Assembly (NCBI GenBank): GCA_963169105.1
Contig: OY720636.1
Coordinates: 71,164,123-71,228,122 of the forward strand
DNA length: 64,000 nucleotides
Direction: 5' to 3'
DNA from: Ceriagrion tenellum
Lineage: Eukaryota > Arthropoda > Insecta > Odonata > Coenagrionidae
Of this stretch, positions 25,201 through 35,206 are shown in pieces; positions within the stretch are counted from its first letter, which is position 1; the number at the start of each line of letters is the position of its first letter. Below the pieces are notes generated by a model, which saw nothing but the letters and a program-made list of their open reading frames with translations, did not search any database and was not told the origin of the DNA. The translations under genes and the position numbers were made by a program.

Positions 25201-28200
25201 CTGTACATTTTAATTAAATACCTATTTGTTAAAGGTAGGTTTGGTCAATATGGGGCTATTTGTGAAAAACAAGAGTCAGAAATGATATTTTTTTTAACAA
25301 TGAACCCATCACTCTATATTCATATATTTGCCATGTGATTTACAACAGCACAAAGTAATTAAGGAAATATTTTGAAAATTTTAAAATTTGTACTTTTTGG
25401 AAAAATATTAAATCAAAATTTCAATTTGTATTTTGAAAAATCTTTTTTATTAGAACCTATGTTGTGTTTGATATCACTGGAAAGAGCATAAAAAATGCTG
25501 CCAAATTATGCCTTTCCCAGCTCTCTAGCTCAATTAGGACAGCTCCTAGAGTGATTTAAAAAAAATCCCATTCACGCTTTTTTAGCCAGTTTTTGAAAAT
25601 TCTACATAGCCATATGTCAGAAACGGTTTGAGATAAAAAATTGAAATTTGGTATTTTTCTTAGTCTCAGCACCCAACATGAGTATGCCAAATTTTAACAA
25701 AATCTAAAATTGGAGGTAAATTGGATGTGTTGATTTGACATGGCATGGCTCATATATGTAAGAGTATAATGATGAAGAACCAGCTTCTTTCAAGAAACAA
25801 TGACATATTCCTTCTTATAATAAATGATAATCAAAGCTTAGAATCCCAATTAGACGACATATACTCACTAAATTTTGGATCCAGCTCCACACACTTATCA
25901 CAGTCTTTTAAGCCCAGGTCGAATGCAGCAAGTTTAGTGTAGCAAGCTGCTCGATTACTATAGAGCTTGGGGTCATCTGGATTCCTCTTAATTGCTTCTG
26001 TGTAATGTTTCATTGCAGTGGCATAGTCTCCTGGAAAAAAATAGAAATGGTAGTTAACATGAAAAATTTCAGTGGTGGTGATTACCGTAATTTTCTGTAT
26101 ATAGTACACATTTTTTTCGGCGAAAATTCTTTAAAAAAGTAGGGTGCGTATTATACATGGTTACAAACCTATCGCGATTTTATTCGGGTCGTAGTGTACT
26201 TATAGGTATTCAATTTTACAATTTATAATAAAAAAACATTTATTTATTTATTATATATATAAACAATTTATTTATAAACACGAAAATTAACACGCAGTCC
26301 CTCTAGTCTTTAACACTGTTAACACTGAATCCTTAGAATTCAAAATCACTATGCTTGCTAGACTCGAACAGTTCGTGCGAAGCACTGACATCACGCTCGC
26401 TGGCAGCTTATATTGCGTTGCCAAGGATATCATATTTGTCCTCCTCATCGTGCACTACACATTCTTCATCCCTAAGCAAATCGTCATCGGACCCATCTAT
26501 TGCGTTCGTGAGGCGGCATTTTTTAAAACCTTGCTTAATGACAGATAAATTGATGGTATCCCAGAACTTTTTAATCCACTGACTAATTAGCAATAACTCC
26601 AGTTTCTTTGACTTCCCTCAAATTGTAAAAGAATATGGTCTGGAAGAAAGCCACTCATTCCACTTTTTATGCATCTGTGTCTTAAACAGGCGGTTTCAAC
26701 TGACATCCATCACCTGCAACTGGCTTATCATCCCTCCAGGAATAATGACGAGATCTGTGCCATTCTTGAACAATATATTCTTGATGCATGGCATTCGATG
26801 GCATTTCAATGCATCTAGAACTAACATATCTACGTCTACAAACCGCATCCTTGCACTCATTTCGCAGCCAATCTTTGGTTGAATTTTCATCCATCCAGCC
26901 TTTTCATTTGCGTGTACAAGCATATTCTGTGGCCATATAATATTCTTAGGGAGAGTTTTTCTTTTAATATTACGCAGAAATGAAACATCTTCAAATTGCA
27001 GAGTAACATATTTTCCGCTAGTAGATCGGATGAAATCCAACACGAACGGACATGAAGTGAGGCAAATTGAATACAGACATAGTTACTTTTTAGTGACAGA
27101 GTAGCAATTCTATCATTTATTGGCAAATATTTCCAAATACACAAGTGGAAGTTTTGGAGGGGAAGAACCTATTACAAATAGACCGTCACATTGAGAAACC
27201 AAAGGGGTATGTTAGAGCAAGGGGAAAAGCCATCCATAGGCAGCATTACAACTTGCACAGTGATATTTTGGGCGCTGAACAGCACAGCAGACAATGGCAT
27301 TCTCTAAAAGCCAACTGTGTATTATACATGGTGATAAGTAAACTCTTACATTGCGCTCGCCGTAAAGTTTTATAGTGGGTGCGTATTATAATCGGAAAAT
27401 TACGGTAACCCACTCCTGACCCTCACTAACTAACTAACCCTCACTGAGTGCAGACTCCTGCTAGGGGTACTAACGAGAGATGTGGATGGTAATTTAATGA
27501 AATTATCATTTTAGGAAAAAAAAATATTATGAGGCTATTTTTTAAAATATCCATAACAGTTATTCATTGTATAAATGAATCTGACAATAATCATAAAAGA
27601 CTTTTCCACCATCTAAAAAAATTGTATTTGAACTAGGGTACTAAAGTTGAACAATTTTGGCACGAGCTGATACATTGGCCCACCACACTTTTTGCTCAAG
27701 ATGCAAAACCTAATATTTTGGCCTGCCATACTGAGAGGGTTTAAACATTACTTTGAAACTGCTTTACCTCTGAGGATGTTCCGTAACTTAATCAGTCACA
27801 GAGCCCACTTGACAGCACAAGTTTCTTGTGGAGCCCCAAGGAATATCCAATGCTTAGTTCTACCTTTGTTCTGTGATGCATATTACACACAAAACATACA
27901 CAAAGTATGAATAATAAGCTAAATGTGTCCCTTAGTGAAGACAATGATAGTAAAAAATAGTAGATGGGAGCATAAATGTAGTGAGTTTTGCCATCTTCTA
28001 CCCATCAACTAGCAAATGAAGCCCCAGCAAATCACTTGTGGAGCCTCTAGGGCTCTGTGAAGCACTATTCAGGAAATGCTGCTTTGAAGGGCATGAGTAT
28101 ATTTAAATCCACACTGGGATGTGGGGTCCCAAGGCCATGCGAGAATTATAATGCACACTGGAGTTATTAAAGCTGTGTCCCAATTCGCCATTTAGGCAGC

Positions 28201-31200
28201 TAAATCGGCAGATTTATGGAGGACGGCATCTTGAAGTGTGTCCCAATTCGTTAGGTATCATGAGGGAGCAGATTTAGGTGCCTTTCTCGGGGGTTGAAAT
28301 CTAGAGTAGATGGAGTTTATCCTAAATCCGCCTCCATATTGAATTTCCCATCATGCAAAGCGCTGCATGCGTCGTACTAGGAAACTCGTACACAAGGAAG
28401 TAGGTGAAAAGCGGCCAAACATGGCCGGCAAGTATTTTGTCTGTAAGTGAAAGAATTCTCTAATATTTCGCAACCCAACACCAGACTACAAAAGATAAAA
28501 TTCTAATTAGTACACTTAAAAAAAAGAAGAATTTAAATCCCAGAACACCCACACAAACTTAAATACCCCGAAAACTAAAAAACTAATGAATCTTCAAACA
28601 ACGAAATGGATGAAAAAAACGCTATTTCACTTTCCAAATCTCACAACGCATACGAAGGTAACCAAAAGGCGTCAAAAATGTCTTAATCTCAGGTTTCATT
28701 TGTTTCATTCAGTCCTTTATTAATTACTCATATGTTTTTCATTCGTTCCCAGCTCGGTAGACGGCAACACTAGCGAAGGATGTCCCGAATCAAGCTCCCT
28801 TAGCGAAAGGCCTCTAAATATTTAGCTAGCTAACCGCATCCTCCCTAATGCCTAACAAATTGGGACACGGCTCTTATCACTTCGCTGGGGATAACAAGAT
28901 ACTCTTCATGCTTGAATTTATGTTCTCCCATTTCGGTGTGACAAGATATCTCGCTGGGAGTTTCTTATGTTACTTCCTACTCCAAGTATACTCTTCGGCC
29001 AACGAATGGCAGATTCAGAGAATCTTTCATTATAAGTACCTACTCCCATCAATGCACACAAGTATATGGGTGTTGCATAACCCCTACCTTTCTGACATAT
29101 GTTGTTACTTTTTAAGTACATTTTTATGGTTTTAGAATCAAAGGCAATCACTCTGGTTCCTTCCTCTCCAAAGAGAAGCATGCATTTCCTCTTGTTTTAT
29201 CATGAAGTAGTTACCATTGGTTTTATGTCATACCATTTCAAATCCCAAGTTAGTGGTTAGCTGATACCTTATAAAACCAATGCAGACATATTCGGTGGTC
29301 AATGTCGTGTCTGCAGCAAATTGAATTGGTGCTAATTATAGCATCTATCCACGCTTTTTGAAACATTATTTTTACCTTTTTTGGGGAAAATCCAAGTTTG
29401 GAAGCCATAATTATGGATCTGCCCTTGGTCAGAAAATCCATGGGAATTTCTTAATGCATGGAGTCTAGCCTGAAAGTACTCTCACCAAGCCATCAGTAAT
29501 GGCATCAAGCAGGAAAAGGTAGTGTTTATTTTGGTGGTAATAGTACAGAAACCTGACTATTATTGCTATTTCTTTTATTGGGAGAGTATCTGGTCTCCAT
29601 ATTTTCAAAAAAATTTTTTTTTTTGGGTCCCACCAAATTCCTATCTTTCCAATGTATATTAAACCATGTTTTGACATTAGTACATTCGCATTAGTACATT
29701 TGCAGTTTCCAGCATTTTGCACTATTTTATACCCGATTACCAAAAGTGTTCAATTCTTAATTCAAAGTTGTACGCATATTAAACTGTAAAAAAAATCATG
29801 CAACTTTGTCTAGCAGCGGAAATTTAGCTCATGTTCATTTTGTTATGGCTGAAGTGCACCTTGTGGAAATTATACGAACTGTTTGAATCATGAATTTGAA
29901 AAGGGAGGGATCAGGCGGGATATTACACACAGTGCTTAGAGGCAGAAATATGTACTACATCTACTAGTTAATAGGAGACTTGGAAGAATGATCTCAAGAT
30001 GTTCATGGGATGGATTGGTGGTCACTATTAGCATTTTCTTGCAAGTTATTTTAAAAGAAATCAACAATACAGATAGCAATGCTAAATGACAATAGACAAT
30101 ACATAAGTAAGAAACATTGAGGCTCTAGAAAATACACTGCATTACAATACATAGGAGAATACACCGAATTATTAAATTGAATAATGCCTTACCAATGTAT
30201 GCATGAGCACCACATTTAAATACCTACGAACTTCATCAAATGTGTGATCTCTTTCAGAAAAAGTAACGCTCGAGGAAGAAAATTTAATGTCAATGTTAAT
30301 TTTTGAACAAAGCAAGGCATAGTGGTGCTATATACGTTAGTTTAAATAGGCATGATTTTAATTCATAATACCCAATAATCTCAATGGTAGGAGTTTTCTT
30401 AATTTTTAAAATTAGTGCTTTTTCGCATTTCACCCGCTAATGATGTTGACAAAGGAGCTATACTTTGTTTATATGCTCATGTTAATTCACATGCACATGG
30501 ATTGTGCTAAGTACTACAATCACTGAGCTTATACCGCACATGGAAATGGAAAAGCGAAATACAAAAAAGACTTTATCCCTTGAGGAAAAAGTCAAAATAT
30601 AAGGAGGAGTTGATAAACATGTTGGGACCCATGTTGATCTAGCAAAACGTCTGGAATTGCCAATCTCAACTTTGAATACCATTGTGAAAAGACGTGAAGT
30701 GACGATGAAACATGCAAATGAACGTGAGCATGTATCTAAGAAGCGAAAGTATGCAAGGAATTCCAAATATCAAGAGTTGGAAGGCGTATTAAGGGAGCGG
30801 TTGATTGGCGCTAGGTCATCATACATTCCTGTGAATGGGGTTATTTTGAGAGAGAAAGCTCTACACATAGCTTCAAGACTGGGTATTACGGATTTCTCAG
30901 CCTCATATGTTGGACAGATTTAAATCAGGCATAATCTTGTTTACAAGACATTGTGTGGCGAAGGTGTGAGCGAAAAGGTGGACACTGCAAATAAGAAGAA
31001 GGGAGGCAAACTTCACAAACGAATTGAAGACTGATCCCAAAAATGTTTTCAACGCCGATGAAACCTTTTTAATGTGTTACCATGAGTGAAATAGGGGTGA
31101 AAAGCTACAGCCATTGGTGATTGGCAAGTGAAAAAATCCAAGGTGCTTCAAACACATTAAGACCTTTAAGTATTCCGGAAAATTAGTTGGACACTCAATT

Positions 31201-34200
31201 TCACCATGAATTTCAGGCCAGTCAAAATCTTCACTTGAGTCACTTACGTTTAAAGCCATTTCTTCCCCAAAACTGGCTTTAAGGAAGCAGTTTGCAATAA
31301 CAGATGAGGAAACTTCATTCCAAGACTCACAGATATTCCTCATTGCATCCAGCATGTTCCACTTTCTAATGTCTTGAACGGGAATATTTCTTGCGGTCTC
31401 CCTGATCATATACCTCACCAAGTTCTTTCTATACGATCCTTTGAGGCAATAAATAATGCCCTGATCAAGAGGCTGCATGTAGCTAGTGGTGTTAGCGGGA
31501 AGGAAAATGACTCTAATATTAATTAGATTGAGCCCTTCAATGCTGTGAGCAGTGCACTGATCTATTAAAAGCAGAATTTTTTGATTCTGGCCAGACATTC
31601 TTCAAAACTTGTAAGCCACTCACGAAATAAAGCTGTGGTATTTCAAGCATTTTTATTGGCACGATAACTGCAAGGAAGGGTTTGAATTCCTTTGAAACAC
31701 CTAGGGTGTGCATATTTTCCTATCACCATCCTGCCGTCATCCTTTCTGCTTGTGATACAATTGCATCGCGATTGTTAATGTAAGTCGACAGCATTGATTG
31801 CGGAATACCGTATTGCTTTGTGATTTCCGTTTTTGTTTTCATCCCTGTATCCACCTCACGAAGAACATTCATCTTCTCCGTAAGAGTCTGTGCGTTGTGT
31901 TTTCTCTTGGAAGACATATCTGCACCAGTCTTTCATCAATAAGGGTAATCGTCAAAGCAATTTAAACCTACAATGGAGGAATAAATGCCTGGCTATTAGT
32001 GACAATGAAGCTAAAACATTTTCTTAGGCGAATAAAACAATTCAACAGAGAAAAACAGTACTGGGCTCAATCATTATCACCACATTATTAAGTTCCTCAC
32101 GTTCAATACGAGTGCCGCTAAAATAAATGTGATATGACAGCAGAGTATTAAAATGTTTATTCTAAAATTACTGTACCTGGTCAATACTCATCTCTGAAGA
32201 GGTGGATAAAAATGATTACTTTTCCTTTCACCTGATAAGTCAAGAGGTCAACGTGACTTCCCTGGAGATGGTCAAGTCGTCAAGTGCAGAACCCTTCAGT
32301 CAGGGTTGTCACGGTTTATGACCACCAATCGTCTGCCTTGACAGTTGGGAGAGAAGGGAGGCACCAGAGTGAGAGAGGGGAAGGCAACAGTCTATTGGGC
32401 TTGGGCAAGAAGGGGGAAGGTTGGTGACCGAGCAGGCAGGATAGGAAGCTTTTCGCAGCCTTCTCTCAACAGATGCCTCTGTTTGCAGCCCGTGGCGCCT
32501 GACGTAGTTCCCGGAGTCGTCTGCATTGGGAGTAACAGTCGCGCTGAGGCTCTGTCCCCTGCCAGTGGAGGGAGGGGTGACGGAGAGGAGGAGAGCCATC
32601 TCTCTCGACTAGAATTAACTGACATTTGTGACATGATATTCGGGTAAAAAATGAGCCAGCTAATTACCAAGGGTTGCAGCTGCTACGGTATCATGTTATG
32701 CAGAGGGAAGTGAAAAGAAGAGTTTGAAGGGCTATGACTCAAGTTCCATTCCTGGTATTGGCATGGTTAGGAGACGCTCTCACTGTCTACGACCCTTGCC
32801 GAGAAATGGAAGTACCTACTCATGAGATATGTGATATGGAGAGAACAGCTTAATTCTAAATAGATATGTAGTAAAGGTTGGTTTTTCATGAGCGGGACAA
32901 CGTTAATCACTTCGAAATAAGCGCTTCCAACCTAGTAAAATGCGCCACTGCCGAGGACGACATCACATTAACCATTAAAATTGGGAGTCACGAGGTGAAA
33001 TGTGACTTTGAATTACATGTTAAGCAGTATTTTGAATTATCCATACCATCTAGCACATAATTCCCTATACCGTTTGCCGGGGACAGCTTAAAACTTCGAA
33101 TTAAGTGGTATTTCGAATTAAGCAGGTTCGAATTAACAAGGTTTTACAGTAGTTGATTGTCTCAAGAAAATTACCTTTTTTAAATAATGAGTTTCCGATT
33201 TCCTTCTCCTGCTCTGCTTTCTCAGGATCAATATAGGCTTTCCTTTCCATTTCCTTTAACTGCCGCTCAGCTTCAGACAACAAAGTCTTGATTTCAGGAG
33301 TTCTATGTTCTGACATCGACTTCTCAAAATATACTTTTGCATTTTGCCAATCCTAAAAAAAAATCAATAAAAGACAAGGTGTCTAAACATACACAATTCT
33401 AGTAGTAATTATGTAATAAATTGACAATGATTGTTTCTCTGAAATTATGGTTTTTCATACTGTATAACAGACACTAGTCAAAATGAGTCTAAGAGGAATA
33501 AAGATTTTCTTTGTTTCAAACCCTAATAGAATTTTCACCAATTATACCAATAACAATAAGTATGGAGCTGGACTTAAGGATAACAAAATTATTTGGAAGA
33601 AGCAAATATCATAGAAACTTAGGCTCCAGTTTGGTATAAAAGCACACATCCATTGAAGGGAATTCACATGAAGCCTTAATTTAGTTCAAACTCAACAAAG
33701 TTATTTCCTTGAACCTATTTCCTCTGATAATGTGGTATTTCCCATTTATTTCAAATTCATAACCAAAATCTCACATTAAAATCAGCTTATACAGATTAAG
33801 AGGATCTACTGGAGATAAATCTAGGTTCTGCCAATAACAGGATATTTAGTTGCCTTCATTGATCAAACAAATGAAGAACTTCATAGCCTTTCCTTACAAC
33901 TTACTTCGTTAGGACAGTGGACAAACATTCAAGCTCCAGGTGTTAGAAAACCCACCAAGATAGCACTGGAACTTACAACCTCAGGATTAGCAGGCACAGA
34001 TAAGCTTCACCCCATTACCACTCAAGTCAGCAAAACTCTCATTCTCATTGATAGACTTTAAGGGTCTACAGTTTTTGCCAGAAATAATCAGCTCTGCACT
34101 TGATGCTCCAACAAAGCACTATACAGTAATTTTCTTGCACAAATTAATGTATAAAAAATTGTACATGAAAATGAATGTAATTAGAGCAGGTTCTATTTCC

Positions 34201-35206
34201 TGTTCAGTCATCCAGGCAATCATACAATTTGCTGCTTTAAATGGTACAATTTCCCAAATGAAGGAATTCAAACATTCATTTGTACTATAAAATGTACCAT
34301 GTAAAGGCCCAGTTGAAACTTAACTTTGAACAAGATTACATTAAATTTCCAGAAATTTGAAGCAAGGCACTCATGATGAGGGACCAGTGCACAGACCAAT
34401 GCGATAATTGAAACCAAAACATAATTAACATTCAACACAGCCAATGATTCAACACCACGATTTTCACTTACTACAGCTCCAAATCAGGAGCGATAATTTT
34501 CTCAAAAATGTTCCTGAATAAGAGCACAATGAGGAGTAATTGTTTACTTTGCTTCCCACGAGTGGTTTCAAACAAAGGAGCAGTTCATGATAATACAATT
34601 ACAAAGATTTATATTTTCAAAAGTTTGAATATTCAAATAGATTAAGTTGGTAATCTGTACAAGGCTATGAGCAATTACTTAGGAATTTTAGGCCGTGCTT
34701 AAAAGTTAATATTACATTTGTAATACCAAATCAGGTATGTACTATGGCAACATTACTAAAACAGACCATTAGGTTTGTGGAACTAATTGCAATATTTAAA
34801 GATAGCATTAATATTACCTCCAACTTCTTGTATGCATTTCCAATCCGAGTAAATGCCCGGGCAATGAGTTTAAAATCTGCCCTATTCTCTCTTCCTATTT
34901 CAATGGCTTTCTCACATATCTCAATACATTTCTTATAGTCCTTCTTTTCAAAATGAACAGCTAAAAAATAAAATAAACAATGTTATTAAAAACATATACT
35001 ATAAACATTTTACTGTTCACATTAGGCTAGGATATTCCATTTACCAGCTACATTCGTGTAGAAGGTCATATCGTTTGGATAGAGAGAAATTGCTTTTTCA
35101 TAACATGCCAATGCAGTCTCAAAATCTCTCTTCTTGTACGCCGCATTTCCTGCAATTTTCTCTTGCTCAGCTGCTTCCATCATAAATGGTAGGGAAGATA
35201 ATGCCC
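7274..35206 (-). CDS. Stip1: Stip1/Hop co-chaperone homologue, short form (TPR2A-TPR2B-DP2)
   Basis: Seven exons in transcript order: 35,206-35,045; 34,960-34,818; 33,352-33,175; 26,030-25,869; 16,283-16,180; 15,877-15,714; 7,346-7,274. All junctions have GT-AG sites and consistent phase. From ATG 35,183 they give 320 residues. Hop proteins bridge Hsp70 and Hsp90 in the cytosol. Exons 1-3 form TPR2A, the Hsp90-tail binder: the clamp residues are visible as EKIAGN, FYTN and ARAFTRIGNAY, with Arg replacing the usual Lys in the last. Exons 3-5 form TPR2B, with HYTEAIKRNPDDPKLYSNRA, a near-signature string. Exons 6-7 form DP2, with MSDPDIQAILRDPAMRL, and end in GLIAIH instead of the common GLIAIR. 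TPR1 and DP1 (about 170-200 residues in fly and human Hop) were not found. The nematode STI-1 has the same short layout. The frame stays open upstream of the ATG to an acceptor at 35,207, so either a 5'UTR exon or missing coding exons precede it. The three large introns (16,284-25,868, 7,347-15,713 and 26,031-33,174) are filled with transposons. Confidence 0.9.
7347..9905. other. Stip1 last intron, left part; nothing recognised
   Basis: Intronic, AT-rich. Open frames at 8,427-8,642 (plus), 8,837-9,034 (minus) and 8,983-9,246 (plus) have no recognisable domain and no supporting splice sites. They may be worn transposon sequence. Confidence 0.4.
9906..11208 (-). mobile_element. Tigger/pogo-type DNA transposon, internally deleted
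   Basis: The ends are CAGTAGAGCGCCGGTTATCC on the left and its imperfect complement ending GGCGCTCTACTG on the right, flanked by TA on both sides (9,904-9,905 and 11,209-11,210), the Tc1/mariner-pogo target duplication. The only coding remnant is on the minus strand at 10,573-10,803. It starts MSNSTGKRKHVILDISEKLR and matches the N-terminal CENP-B/psq-type helix-turn-helix of Tigger transposases. The DDE catalytic part is missing, so this is a 1.3-kb non-autonomous derivative. It lies in the last Stip1 intron. Confidence 0.9.
11211..12256. other. Stip1 intron segment, nothing recognised
   Basis: AT-rich intronic spacer between the Tigger remnant and the LINE. The overlapping frames on both strands around 11,720-12,255 have no protein signature. 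Confidence 0.4.
12257..12267. repeat. Target-site duplication, left copy
   Basis: AGGAAGTTACA here is repeated exactly at 15,599-15,609. The pair brackets the LINE and marks the bases duplicated when it inserted. Confidence 0.9.
15053..15086 (+). repeat. Filler segment 1: copy of LINE bases 13,718-13,751
   Basis: These 34 bases are identical to 13,718-13,751 of the same LINE, in the same orientation, and lie where the LINE should continue after the VITYGA codons. The segment abuts a second filler piece of different origin at 15,088. Confidence 0.9.
15088..15200 (-). pseudogene. Filler segment 2: copy of part of Stip1 exon 6
   Basis: These 113 bases match 15,765-15,877, the 5' two thirds of Stip1 exon 6, with one difference seen by eye (valine codon changed to phenylalanine: NPEEFRKRAMSDPDIQAILR). 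The match begins exactly at the first base of that exon and stops inside it; no flanking intron or preceding exon is included. It is in the same orientation as the source. It interrupts the LINE thumb region and is not a functional exon, although it keeps an open frame on the minus strand. Confidence 0.92.
15599..15609. repeat. Target-site duplication, right copy
   Basis: AGGAAGTTACA, identical to 12,257-12,267, directly after the LINE 3' tail. Confidence 0.9.
16624..17295. repeat. Long inverted repeat, left arm
   Basis: About 670 bases that recur in reverse complement at 25,084-25,745 with only scattered differences. The outer end starts CCATGTCAAATCAAC; the inner end is near TTTTTATACAATTT. 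Together the arms look like long terminal inverted repeats of a large DNA transposon of about 9.1 kb. No clear target-site duplication was found outside the arms, so the exact limits are uncertain. Confidence 0.85.
17399..18060 (-). pseudogene. Transposase-like gene fragment of the long-TIR element
   Basis: A 163-residue open frame (17,890-17,399) plus a readable extension to about 18,060 containing one in-frame stop. Visible features: FKFAELRPTVERKHC, then GTHTVCVCTTHQNVKL, a Cys-rich stretch CNMGNCEYCPG, and HDFIAKQQRACLNSTKENL. I recall this combination from a widespread family of uncharacterised proteins in arthropods and cnidarians that behave like transposon proteins; the superfamily is not one I can name with certainty. 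In those proteins the region after the FIAKQQ motif carries several hundred more residues, but here the frame stops about 100 bases from the inverted repeat, so the C-terminal part is deleted. The N-terminal part is cut off by the Tigger at 18,186. The gene is dead. Confidence 0.6.
18186..20228 (-). mobile_element. Tigger DNA transposon, nearly complete but frameshifted
   Basis: The ends are CAGGTGTCCCTCTA and the complement of CAGGTATGCCTCTA, with TA on each side (18,184-18,185 and 20,229-20,230). On the minus strand the transposase reads in pieces. The N-terminal helix-turn-helix lies near 19,880-20,060 (VARSLGVNESTIRTIKK). A middle part is at 19,570-19,848. The first catalytic block is at 19,326-19,607 (VFIADETGLFLKRMPSWTF). 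The second and third blocks are at 18,922-19,143 (LDNALDHPR and PPNTTSLLQPLDHGIISTFK), and the C-terminal tail is at 18,659-18,841. Stops and frame changes between pieces make it inactive. It is inserted inside the transposase-like gene of the long-TIR element. Confidence 0.92.
20231..21838. mobile_element. Non-autonomous Tigger-like element abutting the previous one
   Basis: It begins CAGTGAGCCCGTTTATAATG and ends GTGGGCTCCACTG, imperfect inverted ends, with TA at 20,229-20,230 (shared with the Tigger on its left) and TA at 21,839-21,840. Near the right end the unit TTATAAGTGGGCTC is repeated. No transposase is recognised inside; the frames at 20,491-20,676 and 20,715-21,161 are not family members I know. 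The middle is GC-richer than its surroundings and holds a tandem duplication. Confidence 0.75.
20880..21126. repeat. Tandem duplication, period about 152 bases
   Basis: A block of about 95 bases starting GAACTCCATAGAAAACAAAC at 20,880 recurs at about 21,032 starting GAACTCCGTAGAAAACAAAC, with roughly ten mismatches. It lies inside the non-autonomous Tigger-like element, so it is probably an internal duplication carried by that family. Confidence 0.75.
21841..22850. other. Interior of long-TIR composite, unassigned
   Basis: No recognisable coding. The stretch around 22,100-22,370 is GC-richer than average, but its frames show no domain. It may be leftover interior sequence of the long-TIR element. 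Confidence 0.35.
22861..23990 (+). pseudogene. piggyBac transposase pseudogene
   Basis: An acidic, serine-rich N terminus (22,861-23,127, beginning MGDSDSSLFSFSDDSD) of the kind that opens piggyBac transposases. After a broken region, 23,393-23,614 contains DRLAKVLSIKLFDLVFG and TPGENVIDESVVPWRGQKHF, the second catalytic-Asp block (usually SIDESMVPFKGR). Near 23,740-23,830 the string AGRKFCIDNFYTSVGLAEEH matches the third block (DNFYTS). Frameshifts and stops separate the pieces. TTAA-flanked ends were not located, so the element limits are open. It lies inside the long-TIR composite. Confidence 0.85.
24300..25062. other. Unrecognised coding-like sequence inside the long-TIR composite
   Basis: Two stretches look protein-coding but are not identified. 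On the minus strand, about 24,310-24,500 encodes TCGVCIKSSKHFVNVPCKHY followed by a Lys/Ser-rich and an SSSDNDTNSD acidic segment, a short Cys/His cluster. On the plus strand, an open frame of 152 codons (24,604-25,062) lies in a GC-richer segment. Either could be the other end of the long-TIR element's own gene, which would read on the minus strand towards the fragment at 17.4-18.1 kb. That is inference only. Confidence 0.3.
25084..25745. repeat. Long inverted repeat, right arm
   Basis: Reverse complement of 16,624-17,295 over about 660 bases with small differences (for example one extra A in the run before the ATCATTTCTGACTC segment). Its outer end is GTTGATTTGACATGG. See the left arm. Confidence 0.85.
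26085..27405 (-). mobile_element. pogo-type DNA transposon, truncated transposase
   Basis: The ends are CCGTAATTTTC and GAAAATTACGG, each next to TA (26,083-26,084 and 27,406-27,407). Just inside both ends lies a GTGCGTATTATA motif. The minus strand carries a DDE transposase remnant. At 26,696-27,043 it shows MLVHANEKAGWM, then LVLDALKCHRMP and LVIIPGGMISQLQVMDVS, matching the VLDAFRGH and PGGLTSQLQPLDV blocks of this family. The C-terminal part is at 26,408-26,593 (SVIKQGFKKCRLTNAIDGSD). The N-terminal DNA-binding domain is missing, and the pieces are in different frames. It lies in a Stip1 intron. Confidence 0.9.
27408..28166. other. Stip1 intron, nothing recognised
   Basis: AT-rich spacer between the pogo element and the MITE, with no coding or repeat structure that I can support. 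Confidence 0.4.
28170..28873. mobile_element. Harbinger-type MITE (non-autonomous)
   Basis: Inverted ends AAGCTGTGTCCCAATT and the complement of GAGCCGTGTCCCAATTTG, flanked by TTA on both sides (28,167-28,169 and 28,874-28,876). A 3-bp TTA/TAA duplication is typical of the PIF/Harbinger superfamily. The GTGTCCCAATTCG motif occurs again at about 28,240, so the left end is partly duplicated. There is no transposase. Confidence 0.75.
28877..30480. other. Stip1 intron, unassigned
   Basis: Minus-strand frames at 28,918-29,181, 29,250-29,441 and 29,465-29,743 follow one another and could be a decayed transposon gene, but I recognise no domain. The remainder is AT-rich with no supported feature. 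Confidence 0.3.
30541..31078 (+). pseudogene. Tigger transposase fragment, 5' half
   Basis: Starting MEMEKRNTKKTLSLEEKVKI, then a stop, then HVGTHVDLAKRLELPISTLN: a psq/CENP-B-type helix-turn-helix. The second DNA-binding part is at 30,657-30,923 (KYQELEGVLRERL, ending ADFSASYV-like as TDFSASYVGQ). A frameshift leads to KTDPKNVFNADETFL near 31,030-31,070, the first catalytic Asp block. It stops at a junction with an oppositely oriented Tigger fragment. Confidence 0.82.
31077..33149 (-). mobile_element. Second Tigger-type element, minus strand, middle deleted
   Basis: The N-terminal helix-turn-helix is at 31,723-31,917 (MSSKRKHNAQTLTEKMNVLR, KQYGIPQSMLSTYI). The catalytic C-terminal half is at 31,077-31,598 (LLLIDQCTAHS, FLPANTTSYMQPLDQGIIYC). 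The first-Asp segment between them is missing. The region from 31,920 to 33,149 would be 5' non-coding. Its right end, with repeated TTCGAATTAA and final GGTTTTACAG followed by TA at 33,150, looks like a terminal repeat. The matching left terminal repeat was not found; the left side instead joins the plus-strand Tigger fragment at about 31,077. The part at 32,345-32,640 is GC-rich. Confidence 0.75.
33353..34817. other. Stip1 intron, nothing recognised
   Basis: Intron between the exons at 34,818-34,960 and 33,175-33,352. AT-rich; the plus-strand frame at 34,048-34,290 has no signature. Confidence 0.45.
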
